The notes under the pieces: model-generated
The model's input: only the letters and a program-made list of their open reading frames with translations
Told to the model about the DNA's origin: nothing
Database searches by the model: none
From: Pomacea canaliculata
Lineage: Eukaryota; Mollusca; Gastropoda; Architaenioglossa; Ampullariidae
Assembly (NCBI RefSeq): GCF_003073045.1
Contig: NC_037602.1
Location: 806,001 to 870,000, forward strand
Reading direction: 5' to 3'
Length of the DNA: 64,000 nt
Position numbers and translations under genes: made by a program
Shown: positions 1-10,323 of the stretch, in pieces
How the letters are laid out: the number at the start of each line of letters is the position of its first letter
How positions within the stretch are numbered: the stretch's first letter is position 1

Positions 1-266
1 CTGGCTTGTAACAAAGTGTAATGAAGCTTGCAGTCCACAGGTGCCTAAGCCTGCAGGTCAGTGTTATCATTGTTTCCCACTGTTAGCAAAGATCTCGAAC
101 TACCACTGTGCTCAAAACATGATTCTACATGCTAGTTCCATAATTCATCATAGTTTTGGCTCTAGCGGTCTCTGCTGTGCAGCAAAAATGAGGATTAGTC
201 TAGTAATGGACAAAGAATTCCCAAATGCAGGGACAAAGACAAAACAAGCATAGTCACACAACAAAC

Positions 267-2379
267 CTGCAGGAACCTGAAGCGTGCTCTGTTCAGCCTT
301 TGCAGCAGAAGATATTAATCCTGTTATTCCTGGCGGTGATCGACGAATCTTAACAGGTTTTGGACGATTGGCCTTGCGCCTTGACAATGAGGTGCGACAT
401 ATCTGTGTGACTGAGGATGGTTCATTACTCAAAGATGAAGCTGTGGTATCATCAGCTGACGATAACAATGTTACATCATCATCATTTGATCCTGCAGCTT
501 CAGTAAGACATGATGAAAGAAATGGTTTTGGTATCATCTGAACATGCTCAGGCTCACTGTCTAGATCTCCCTCAAGTTCCCTGTTATCTGAGGACTCACT
601 GCTTGTGTTATAGCCATTCACCTCGTTTTCATTGTTTAGGACATTCTCCTCATCTTCTGCTAAAGTTTCTTCATCCTCGTCATCATCATCAAATAATTCT
701 TCTAAATCTTCCTCATTTTCTCTACTTTCTTTATCTGCAAATTCTTCCTCCTCTATCACTGCTATCTCATCCTCTTCATCACTGTGCACTTCATGCTCAT
801 CATCACCATCACTATCACTGACATGAAACCTTTTGTCACACTTGGTTCTGGCTGAACTCCCATAAGTATTCTCTACACTTTTTGCCAGCTCTTCAACCAC
901 TGTTTGACAAAACATATCTGGGAGCTTTAAGGGTGGAGTCGTAGACATGACCTTGTTCAAGACTGAGGCATCCACAAACATATGCTGATCCAAAGCAAGC
1001 TTTCCTTGAAAGCGCTTGTTGCAAACTGTGCATACAAAAGCATCTGAACCAGTCTGCCATTGTTCCATGCCCTCTGCTTCCAGAGTTAATGACCTACAGC
1101 AATCAGACTCCAGGGATGATGAGCTGTTATGCTTGCACCCATTGACCTCAAGATGACGCTGCAAATCCTCTACAATGCTGCGCTTCTGACTTCTCCCTTT
1201 ATCAACCTGATGACTCCCAAAATGTCTCATAATTGCATCTGAAACATTACAGAAAGTCTCTATCTTCAGATTTGATGAGAAATGTCTCTGTTTAAAGGTT
1301 AAATGATGATAATGATGATGATGATGAACATGAGAATTTACAGTGCAACTGTATAGTCAGAGAGGAATTATAACCTGAGTTCAGTTTAAAAATGTAATTT
1401 GAGCAGGTGCTTGTCAGGTACTTGTTTTTTAATGATTGAGAACCGCTCAATATTGACATAGATTGCACTATTCAACCATCTTAATGACATGCAGTGTTTA
1501 ATGTCCATAACACACGCAAAATTACACTAGTTATCAGAACTGCAAGTTCTTTACCTGGCTTTCCTTTCAAATCTGCATCCTGGTCAGACGGAGGTGCAGT
1601 AAAAGCAAATGCAGATATATTTCTACAATTCCTGCTTTCACAAACCCCTTCTTTGGCATCCTGCCTCCTGTCAACTATTAAGACAGCCTTTTCCCAACTC
1701 CGTCCCATGGTGTCATTTGCATGTTCAGATTGCTGGTCCAAGGCACTTTCATTCAACTGATGACAATCTGGCTGAAATGCTACATAGGAAAAATAAGAGA
1801 AAAGTTTATATATGACCAGAGTTTTAGAATGTGTATGGCTGACTAAAGGTGTAAACAGAGTTAAACTAAGGATGGTTCAGAGTGATCTGACTACAGCAAT
1901 GCTAACTTGAGTTTTAATATCTTAATAAAGGTTAATAACAAATTACCCACACAAAAGCTCTCTCTTTTATAATAATTATGATATTGCATCGATCAGTTAG
2001 ATACAGTAAGATTTTTATCTGCATGTATGGCTATGGAGGAGGCGATTTAACTTATGATATTAAATACTTCATTTTAGCCAGTTTTCAATTTGATATGATG
2101 CTGAAGACAATAACAAGATGACTTATACAAGCATGTCTCCCACCCACAAATAAAAGAGTAAAATGAAAATGCAAGGATCAGAACTGGTAAATGTCATACT
2201 GTATAAGTGTATTTGCTTTTTTCCTTATCCTAGATATGTGGACATAGTTTCTTCTTTATCTCACCTGTGCAAACAATCTTTCTTGATGCTGGTGAGCACT
2301 GCTTTCTCCTTGAATGTTTCTCCAAGGTAAAGGTGCCAGACTTCTTGCCATTACTGCCTCCAATTGCCAAAATGCTTGT
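267..2379 (-). CDS. Uncharacterised acidic protein with a half C2H2-like motif (3' end outside window)
   Basis: I do not recognise this protein. Three exons join in phase on the minus strand: 2265-2379, 1555-1771 and 267-1238. All have consensus AG acceptors and GT donors. A possible start is ATG at 2349-2351, but the frame is open upstream in that exon, so an earlier start is possible. Counted from that ATG, about 425 residues are visible before the last donor (after base 267), beyond which the gene leaves the window. A CTVC...H motif (Cys171, Cys174, His187) looks like the first half of a C2H2 finger without a clear fourth ligand. It is followed by a long Glu/Asp-rich stretch, a Ser-rich segment and a basic patch (SRRKANRPKPVKIRR). 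Low complexity makes homology hard to judge. A nuclear role is only a guess from composition. The continuous open frame and exon phases support a real gene. Confidence 0.6.
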
Positions 2380-4497
2380 CTGCAGTGCAGGTACTTCCAT
2401 AATCTTGCTCTACGTTAGCTCTGCATACATCATAATCAGCTCACAACTCTAAGTAAACACATGTTTCTGTTTATGCATTCTTATTTAAAATAAGAACTAA
2501 ATATAGCCTGTGGATTTAAATAGCATTATCAGCAGTAAAATCAACAATAATAATCAAATAGCCTATCATCTTTTCTACTTCTTTTTGTCATTATTCTGTG
2601 TTCTATCATGCCTTTATTCTTCATGTTAAATTTGGTTCTGCTTTGAAGTATTTGAAATATTCTGTGTATACAATCATATGATGCTGATTGGCATAACAGA
2701 ATTCTCAGGCTGGTTGGCTAGAGGCACATTTCCCTATAAATTTGCCATAGAAAGCATGCTTCAATATAATTTGCTTTTGTTTTGGTGCCAAAAAAGGTAC
2801 TATTGCCCAGCATCTCCCAAGTAACTTGCTTAAGTTGACTGCTCATTCTGGGTACAGCAAAGCTGGGGGGTGGGGCCCCATGTTCAACTCAAGAGAGTTA
2901 AACAAAGCAGTGATGTACTTAAATGACATCAAATAGACTGACAGTGTGAAACAAATCAAGCAAGCAAGAAATTTTATCTACTTCAATTAGGAGATAATTT
3001 TGTTTCTTTTACACGCTAATCTGTCCGTGTTTCCTTAAGTGTCTATTAGCTGCCAAACTAGGCTTTGTTGACACAATGGTCATTATTTACATACTCTAGC
3101 AATAAAGTATAAAGCTCTTGTTTGTCACAAAGTGCCTTTTTCTGTTGTCTTTTAAGTTTCTTAATAAACACTGAATTTGTGTACAACTACGTGTGTACCA
3201 AATTTACTTGCATTACAAAAGAAACCCTCACACCTCTAATACATATAAAACATTCCAACATGAAAGTGAGTGGGATGGGACATGCTCCCATGGGCACCCT
3301 GGGATTCTTCATAAATGCGTCAACAAACCATTCTGTCTCCAGCCATTGCAACAGCAGCAGTAAGAAAGAAGAAGAAAAATCTACTGGCAAAAATGCAACA
3401 TTCTGTCAAAAATGTGTTGCAGCGTGTGCTACTGACAAAACGAAGAGAACTGTCCTCTGTGTCTATATGTGTGCGTGCCAGTGTATTTGAAAGGGTGCAT
3501 ACGTGCGCTCGTGTGTGCGTGCTCCAGTATAACTGTTACATGTTTCGCGTTAACTGACAGGCATATATCGGCGTCAGTCCAAACTCTGCAAGCAGCTACG
3601 CAGCGGAACATAGACGTTTAACAGAGAAAATATAAAATAACGAAGCACGTATGTCTGTTGAGCAAACTGTTTAATAAGACTTGTCAAATAAACATATTAA
3701 AAGGAGCACAGGAGGCATGAACTGCCGATTACCTGTCGACAGTCTTACGAAGAACTGTATCTATTCATCATTGTTATGTCTTGTATCCCTCATTAATAAT
3801 CATCTTCCGACGACGGTAAATGCAAGAAAACGGTTTCTGTTTTCGACGGTTTGTCAGCTTTCGCTGTTTATGCAGAAGCCGGAACACGGGGCGATTGTGT
3901 CCCCTACTTAGCTACGGCGCATGCGCTGAGGTCAACATCAGGTCGTGACCTCGTGACCTCGTGACCTCGCAGCAATCAACAAGCTCTTTGTCTTCGTAAA
4001 CAGAGTTAATCAGATACCTAGATGAGTTTACCTATGAATGATTTACGACGATATTCTGAAAAATGCCCCAATTTTGCTTGTACTGACAACGAAGGGCTGG
4101 AGAAACAAAATTTAAATATAATAACAAATAGAAAGAACTGAGAGTATATACATATATCAGATTTAATTAACGTCTCCTGTATTCACACGTACACCATCTT
4201 CAGCGACAACGATCATATATATATATTGCCGTTCCGCTCGCGAAGATGCTATCAAAGAGACCATGCATACGTGGCTGAGTCGCGTGAGCTTTCTTTTTCC
4301 CTTTCCGCTGATTAATTCCCACATCCTGCATCGCTAAACGGGCTCCGCGAGTTTGTTTTTTTTTATTTTATAAAAGCCAACGAGGCTCACTCCAACGCCG
4401 ATCCGACCCAGACCGGATGCGCATATTTTGAGTACTGGTATGATAGGACAGCCTCTGAGGTCTGTTCTTGCTGGGCTACAAATACTGCTACCAATCC
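2380..4497. other. Upstream region of the first gene; no coding exon recognised
   Basis: No convincing coding exon was found. The minus-strand gene ending at 267 probably has its promoter and untranslated first exon here. The part around 3.5-4.3 kb is richer in CpG than the introns, which fits a promoter. At 3944-3969 an 8-bp unit (GTGACCTC) is repeated three times in tandem. The short ORFs at 3122-3490 and 3187-3390 have no recognisable protein features. Confidence 0.4.
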
Positions 4498-4711
4498 CAT
4501 AGCTACCTCCACAGTAGCCAGCTATACCTGTAGCTAGGGTAGTGTCAGCTACCTTATTAGCTACTTCCACAGTAGCCAAGCTGCTGCTTCTGGTCCTCAG
4601 CTACACCTCTAGCTAGGATATAGTGTCAGCTACCTTATTAGCTACCTCCACAGCAGCCAAACTGCTTCTGGTCTTCAGCTACACCTGTAGCTAGGGCAGT
4701 GAGCTACCTGA
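4498..4711. repeat. Imperfect AGCTA-rich tandem repeat, about three units
   Basis: Units of roughly 58-81 bp follow one another. Each begins with a TAGCTACYTCCACAG-type block and contains a CTAGCTAGG-type block and a GTCAGCTACCTTAT-type block. Units begin near 4498, 4558 and 4639 and differ by small indels and substitutions. The recurrent palindrome AGCT gives many short inverted repeats. A minus-strand ORF through it (4334-4579) is only a product of the repeat. Nothing ties it to a transposon. Confidence 0.75.
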
Positions 4712-4980
4712 CCAGCAGCAATCTCCATCGTCAGCAGACGCACGTGAACTTATATAAAGCCTTCAGTCGTCTGTCATTTGTTTTACAAAATAAGCACTTC
4801 AACATCTACCATCTACAGGAGGTGATAAAGCAGAGAGTGTGTAGAGTAGAGTAAGGTCACTGTGTGTGTTTTTGTTTTTTTTTTGTTGTTGTTTTTTTTT
4901 TTCAAGCGCGTCACGTGCGAATCCACACCATTTATATATTCTCTTGACTAAATTTTTCGGAGGCACTCATTTCGTCTAAA

Positions 4981-5499
4981 ATGCGAGAACCACAACTGAG
5001 AGGTCGATCAGCATCGTCAGAACTGCCATATGGTCCAGTTTCATTTTCGGATTTTGGGAGAGAACTTGGAGGCTGGTCATATTACCTAAACCTAACCTTC
5101 TCATTGTATGCCCTCGGGCAGACAGCCTATATACCTACGTGTTTCTCTTTCTGTCAAATACACATTCATGCCAATCACCGACCCTTAACCCCGTCAGGAA
5201 ACACACAGGTATGCAGGTACACAAACGGCTTCGCCAGCCCAATTTTTAAAAGTCATTTTAATGTTACGAATGTCACAGCAGCTCATAAAGAGGGAGGAGC
5301 CGGCATTCCCCAAGCAGTAAAGTCATGGCAACAGGAAGTTGAAGAGAGTGCACTGATAAAGAAGGCAGTTTCAAGAAAACATAAATCCATCAAAGTCGAT
5401 AGTCGAAACCTTGCTGCAGTTAAACACGAAGAAGGAAGTACAGAAAGAACATGGCATATTATTTGTCGACCCTTCTTCTCAATAGACCTTCGCCACTAA
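4981..5499 (+). CDS. Doubtful hypothetical ORF, 172 residues
   Basis: A single open frame starts with ATG at 4981 with A at -3. A TATATAAAG sequence lies at 4751-4759, about 230 bp upstream, and AATAAA lies at 5541-5546, 42 bp past the stop. These three signals are the only support. The protein has no recognisable domain, no clear signal peptide and no repeat; its middle is rich in aromatic residues and its C-terminal third is basic. The length is near what chance can give in this composition. It could equally be an unspliced noncoding transcript or nothing. Confidence 0.2.
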   Translation: MREPQLRGRSASSELPYGPVSFSDFGRELGGWSYYLNLTFSLYALGQTAYIPTCFSFCQIHIHANHRPLTPSGNTQVCRYTNGFASPIFKSHFNVTNVTAAHKEGGAGIPQAVKSWQQEVEESALIKKAVSRKHKSIKVDSRNLAAVKHEEGSTERTWHIICRPFFSIDLRH

Positions 5500-7440
5500 T
5501 TTCATTCCCTTGACCTGATTTCAAGGAACATTAACAAAATAATAAAAATGTAAAATGAAACGTGGTTGTAGAAGATCAGGTACAATATTGTATTCCAAGA
5601 CATTCCTTGACGTCTGCGCGACAACTTTCTCACACACTTTGGTTGCTCATAACGGTTTAGACGAGGGAATCTGTCTCTTCACTTTCTGTTTGCCTTTTCC
5701 ACTTCACCCACAAGCTTTCATTTCTTTTAAATTTTGTATGCATTCATTCTGCACCTTTTTTGTATATCTCATTCTATCTTGCATCTCTTTTACATTGGGA
5801 CACGTTGTCCTCACTGCCCTAGTCACTGTCCATCCTCCTTCAAGCAGTGATGTCATCTCTTTATTTTTCCATCAGTCCATTATTTTCTATTACATTGGTA
5901 GTGTCTGCAAAAAAACTAACAGTGGATTCATTAGAAACATTTCGCATTTATGGTGTATTTCAGGCTAATTCCCTTTTGTTTTCCGTTGATTTTAGCGGTC
6001 TTTCCATGACATCAGTCATATGTCCTTTGTCATACAGGGATTCATTGGTCATGAGGCTTGGGAGCTGGTGTAAAGCTGTTGATGTGGTAGCCTCCACATC
6101 GCAAGTTGTGATACAGCCTTGCCTTGTAGTGAACAAACTCTTGGTTGTAACCGGTATACTTAGCTGTTGGTGAATGATGTCGTGGTTAGGCCCTTCAATA
6201 ATTCTGTTCAAATCGCTGTTTGAGATTTCCGGATTCAACATGTCAACATTATACATCCGGGTATTGCAGACATTCCGTGGTGGGACATGTGAGTGGCTCA
6301 ATGAACAGCAAAGCTTGACACGTGCCCCGAATAAGCGACACTGGGAGGATTCAAGGTCCACACATCATCACAAACATGTGCCCACTGCACCCTTGGGGTA
6401 CGAGCTTTAATGCTTGCACATCGTGCTCCCCGTCACGTACAAACATGCACGAGCATGCACCCGGAGGAGCTGTTCTGGAGGATGAAAGTAACGGGAGGAG
6501 TCGAAGGTAGTGGGGGGGAGGGCAGAAAGGGAAAAACAGTTATTACAGGTGGTGCTTGATATATATATATGTATAATGTCTTTGTTAGAGGGTGTCACAT
6601 TATACTGTTCACAGTCTTTGTTGGAATCTGAGGTCAGATTAACATATTTGTCAGATTTTGTTGCTGTTGCTGCTGCGTTTGAAAAGGAAAAGGTGTTTGT
6701 CACGTGATACTAAATGCGATTTCGCACTGCGGAGAGAATTGGACATCTGGGGAATATGGGGATGAGGAGGGAACGACCCAAATGTTACGGGACTTGCGTT
6801 TGCAGGCTGGCGTTGTCAGATTATACTGTACACTGTATTTGTTTGATGCTGAGGCGGTCACACTTCAATTGTATTGTATGGTAATAATGGGTGAAATGTT
6901 GAGCTGAGATACTGTTGCACCACTTTCACGAGAAGAAATCCGGATGTAAGTCGCGTGTTTGTGTGCAGGGCGACTCCAGGCTCGTGACAAAAACAATCGG
7001 TGGCCGCCTCGCCCGCCAATGTCACCAATGTCAATAAAACCAAGTGGCGGCCCGTGATATTCTCATTACGGTCAGAACGATATAATACTACATGTTATAC
7101 TACAACTGACTGCTCCGACTCTAACAACATTAGTAAATACAACGGACTAAATAACAACAACACATGTTGGCCACATTGCCGCCAGTTGTGTTGCTATTTT
7201 CTCCTTCTGTTTTATATTCAATGTATATTGGCGTGGCGGCCCCTGGGATTTGGCGGCCCTGTGCACGAGCGCAGTTTGCACATACCTACGGCCCCTGGTG
7301 TGTGTGTGAGAGAGAGAAAGAGCGAGAGAGAGAGAGTGCTTCTACAACTCTACTCAGTTGCTTCCATTCACCGCTCGACACACAGTGATGTGTGACAACA
7401 ATGAAATACTACTTCAACGAAAATTCAATTTCAACATAGC
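5500..7440. other. Spacer with no recognised gene
   Basis: Several overlapping ORFs of 60-137 codons occur on both strands, but none has a recognisable domain or joins by splice signals to another. A GA-rich simple repeat lies at about 7304-7340. Nothing else was identified. Confidence 0.5.
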
Positions 7441-7448
7441 TTTTAAAA

Positions 7449-7471
7449 TTTATTTATAGAAACATTTTATT
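7449..7471 (-). terminator. Candidate poly(A) signals of the GPX4-type gene
   Basis: Two AATAAA hexamers on the minus strand (TTTATT at 7449-7454 and 7466-7471 on the plus strand) lie about 300 bp past the GPX4 stop codon and beyond the SECIS element. They are the first canonical signals that leave the SECIS inside the transcript. This is inference from position. Confidence 0.55.
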
Positions 7472-7596
7472 TCTCGAAGACCTAAAACAAAAATAGATCG
7501 TCCGATAACAGACTTCAAGAGAGGGAAAGAAAGTCGGTAGCGAGGAACTGGCGGTGAGCTGTGCCACGGTCAGCCAGACATCCTGTGATGTGTCAC

Positions 7597-7660
7597 AAGA
7601 CCACCATCTGTCACAGCCCCACCATCTGGGAGGGTTTGCGACTGTGACGTCATGCAGTCT
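7597..7660 (-). promoter_or_regulatory. SECIS element in the 3' UTR of the GPX4-type gene
   Basis: Read on the minus strand, the element starts 109 nt past the stop codon. Helix I is AGACTGC (7654-7660) pairing with GTGGTCTT (7597-7604). The 5' core ATGAC (7649-7653) carries the UGAN quartet and the 3' core AGAT (7606-7609) the NGAN quartet, giving the tandem G.A pairs of the kink-turn. Helix II starts with a perfect 7-bp stem, GTCACAG (7642-7648) with CTGTGAC (7610-7616). AAA (7635-7637) comes 11 nt after the 5' quartet, as the family requires, and is followed by CCC...GGG that can form an extra mini-stem, so it resembles a form 2 SECIS. It would recruit SBP2 and eEFSec so that the TGA at 9658-9660 is read as selenocysteine. 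Confidence 0.9.
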
Positions 7661-7768
7661 GCTGACCGGCCAGCTGGTGTCGGTCATTCACTAGCGACCT
7701 GAAGATGGAGATGATAGAGAGTAGAGGACGTGGCACAACTTGACAGGCTGTCTTCTCCGCCATTTACT

Positions 7769-10265
7769 TTAGAACAGTTGCAGCATATCTCCCTCGATGT
7801 CCTGTAAACACAGACACACGGCACATTCATGTTACAATCTTGTTAACCACAACACTTGAATGTGAAAACCGTACAAGTAATCTTAAAAAAACAAAAAACA
7901 AACAAACTGGAGAGCACGAATGCCAGGCAAACATAGTTATGATGTGTCGGAGGAGGTAAGACAGTGACGGTGACAGGTGGGTAACCACGGGATTTGTCAC
8001 ATGACTTGTCTTCGGTTTGTTTTTATGAGGTAAGAAGTGGACTGGACATGTCGTAATGTTTATAACCCTCGTCACTGCACATTACACAAGATTCACATTT
8101 ATTCAAGCGTGTGTTTACAAAAACATATGATGCATTCTTCTATCTGCTTTTGCGATACAAAGCAGAACAACATCTGTGCGCCGTACTAAAGCATTCGCAT
8201 CTTCTTTCTATCAAGGCGGCGGGAGCTGGGTTCCATGGGTATAAAAAGTAAAAAGTGTGCGAGCCACAGACTCCAGAGATCATCGAAGTCTGTTTCACGG
8301 GTGAATGACTGACTACACGCGGCGTGGCGCCATCTACAGTGTTTTCTCTACATCATATACTTACAAATGGAGGCACAGTTGATGCGTATCTCTTGACAGG
8401 CTGTCCGTTTTTGTCGATAAGAAATTTGCAGAAATTCCACTCAAGGTCCCTGCACAAGAGACGTGTTGCTATGACGACAAAGGATGCGGTTACTACGTGG
8501 GGAATATGGAGTTGACCAACCGGTCCTCAAGCAAACATCACAAGACACAACTCATCAATGCCAACTAACCGCAGGGTGTAGGGTCAAACGTTTCGAAAAC
8601 TCACACGCAAATAAATATAAGCAGGAGGCAGCCATACTTTCATCAGTTACATTAGGTACAGACACAACAACGTTGAAAGACATCCAGATACTTCTGAAAT
8701 GCTTCAGTTCTTTGTTGTACATCTCCTTCCATAAAGAAACACAGTTAACCCCAGTTAGTTCCAGCCATGTACTCTAAAATATAGTGACTAACCCTTGCTC
8801 AAAACAGGAACAAAAGCTAAAGAATGGATGAAAACCCGGATAAAGAAAAGTCTTACTCTCCATCCTTTCCTGCGAGTCTCGACTTGAGCCATCGGTACAG
8901 CGGGTGAGTGTTGGCACCATTGACCTCGATCTTGCTGAAGAGGTCAAACTGCACATTGTATTTTTCTGTCACGAATTTCTTGATCTCCGGATTACTCCAT
9001 GGCTCCTGCACGTGGATATTCATGTCACCAGTCATGGATGATGTAATACAAGTTCGTGATGTCCACACTACAAGCTGAAGATGAGCGCTTTTCACACACG
9101 CATTTTATTGAAGTTTTATCTTGACCCGCAAATAATGGCTAGTGGTTTTTTTCACTGCTTGTGAATAAGCAGTAAATTTATTTTCATTCTTTACGCATCA
9201 GTTCTGTTTAAGATGTACATTCTTTTTAAAATATAGTGTGGCACTTCAAGGCGCAAAAAAATATTCTTCAATGTTTATTTCAAAGTCTCGCGTTTCCCAG
9301 AAACCCTCATACGTTTGGTCTCATTATATTCTAATTAACACTAATTAGTCCCCTTGTATTTGTCTTCCACAAAATGAGTTTTTTAACTTGTGGTCGGTGG
9401 GGGCGCACGTCGGTTCGCTTGCAAAAACCCTGGGAATGCCAGGGTGTAGAGTCATATAATATATACAAGTTAGCAATAAGTAAACACTCCTGCAGCATCA
9501 TCAATTACTCCAGCTATGTTGCAGCTAATGGCTGGTGGGAACAACTTACCTGTGCCTTGAACTGGTTGCATGGAAAGGCCAAGATGCGAAGCCCTCTGGT
9601 GTCCCCGTGCCGCGAGAAGAGCTCCTGCAGCTGGGTGTAGTCACGCTCCGTCTTCCCTCAGATGGACGCCACGTTCACGACCAGGACCACGTGACCCCTG
9701 CAAAACACACACACACAAACACCTCCAACATAGCAATGAGCACGAACACCTAACACACTGCTGTGCACATCTACAAGGAAGCAAGTGAACTCTGGCTGGT
9801 GTAATTACTGCAGAGCATCTTTACTGTAATGTTTATTTTACCGGTCATAATGTCGTTGGTGACTCGATTCTTATTAGTGATGTGCACACAACAAGTGTTG
9901 ACATGTCTTTTACTGGCTACCCTATGAGGGACGGGGGTAAGAACCCAGCAGTTGTACTTCAAACAACAAATTGTCATGACAAATGTTTCGCTACATACGA
10001 CAAGACTCAGTTTATTACAGCACAAATGTTTCGATATTTCGCGACACAGTTACAGCACCCACGTTGATCACTAAGTTTAATAAGTTTGAGACAATAAATA
10101 ATTTAACAAAATCACAGTAGCAAGAGTTCGAGGAATAAATCAGTCTAGAGACACTTTGAACATGTGCACAAACCTATATTTGCTGAGGGATATCTCCTGT
10201 CCATCGATGTCCAGAGCAGAGAAGTTGTAGATTGTTGTCGCAGTGTCCAGGCTACACTTGGCCAT
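7769..10265 (-). CDS. GPX4: Selenoprotein glutathione peroxidase, GPX4 type (phospholipid hydroperoxide)
   Basis: Five exons: 10174-10265, 9550-9697, 8857-9005, 8365-8449 and 7769-7801. All junctions are GT-AG and all phases agree, predicting 168 residues. The enzyme reduces lipid and phospholipid hydroperoxides with glutathione or other thiols. The catalytic Sec44 is encoded by TGA at 9658-9660 within NVASI-Sec-GKTE. The rest of the active-site tetrad is present: Gln76 (FPCNQF), Trp134 and Asn135 (WNFCKFLIDKNG). The family's C-terminal KRYAS...DIEGDMLQLF segment is intact. The oligomerisation loop of tetrameric GPX enzymes is absent, as expected for the monomeric GPX4 group. Translation from ATG at 10265 gives the short, probably cytosolic form without a visible mitochondrial presequence. 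A TATA box lies about 50 bp upstream and a SECIS lies in the 3' UTR. A conceptual translation without selenocysteine would wrongly split the gene at the TGA. Confidence 0.95.
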
Positions 10266-10316
10266 GTTGCTGTCACTCGGTCTCCTTGCACTGACACAAG
10301 TCCGGGGTGCGGCCTC

Positions 10317-10323
10317 TTTTATA
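10317..10323 (-). promoter_or_regulatory. TATA box of the GPX4-type gene
   Basis: TATAAAA on the minus strand, 52 bp before the ATG at 10265. With the usual 25-30 bp spacing, transcription would start near 10290 and leave a 5' UTR of about 25 nt. Transcript data would be needed to exclude upstream starts that add a targeting peptide. Confidence 0.55.

Noticed and set aside
632..826. Ser-rich plus-strand ORF and Leu/His-rich ORF
   Set aside because: Antisense shadows of the Glu/Asp-rich stretch of the first gene.
7645..7652. Palindromic CRE (TGACGTCA)
   Set aside because: It lies inside the SECIS core and stem of the GPX4 3' UTR, which explains both halves of the palindrome.
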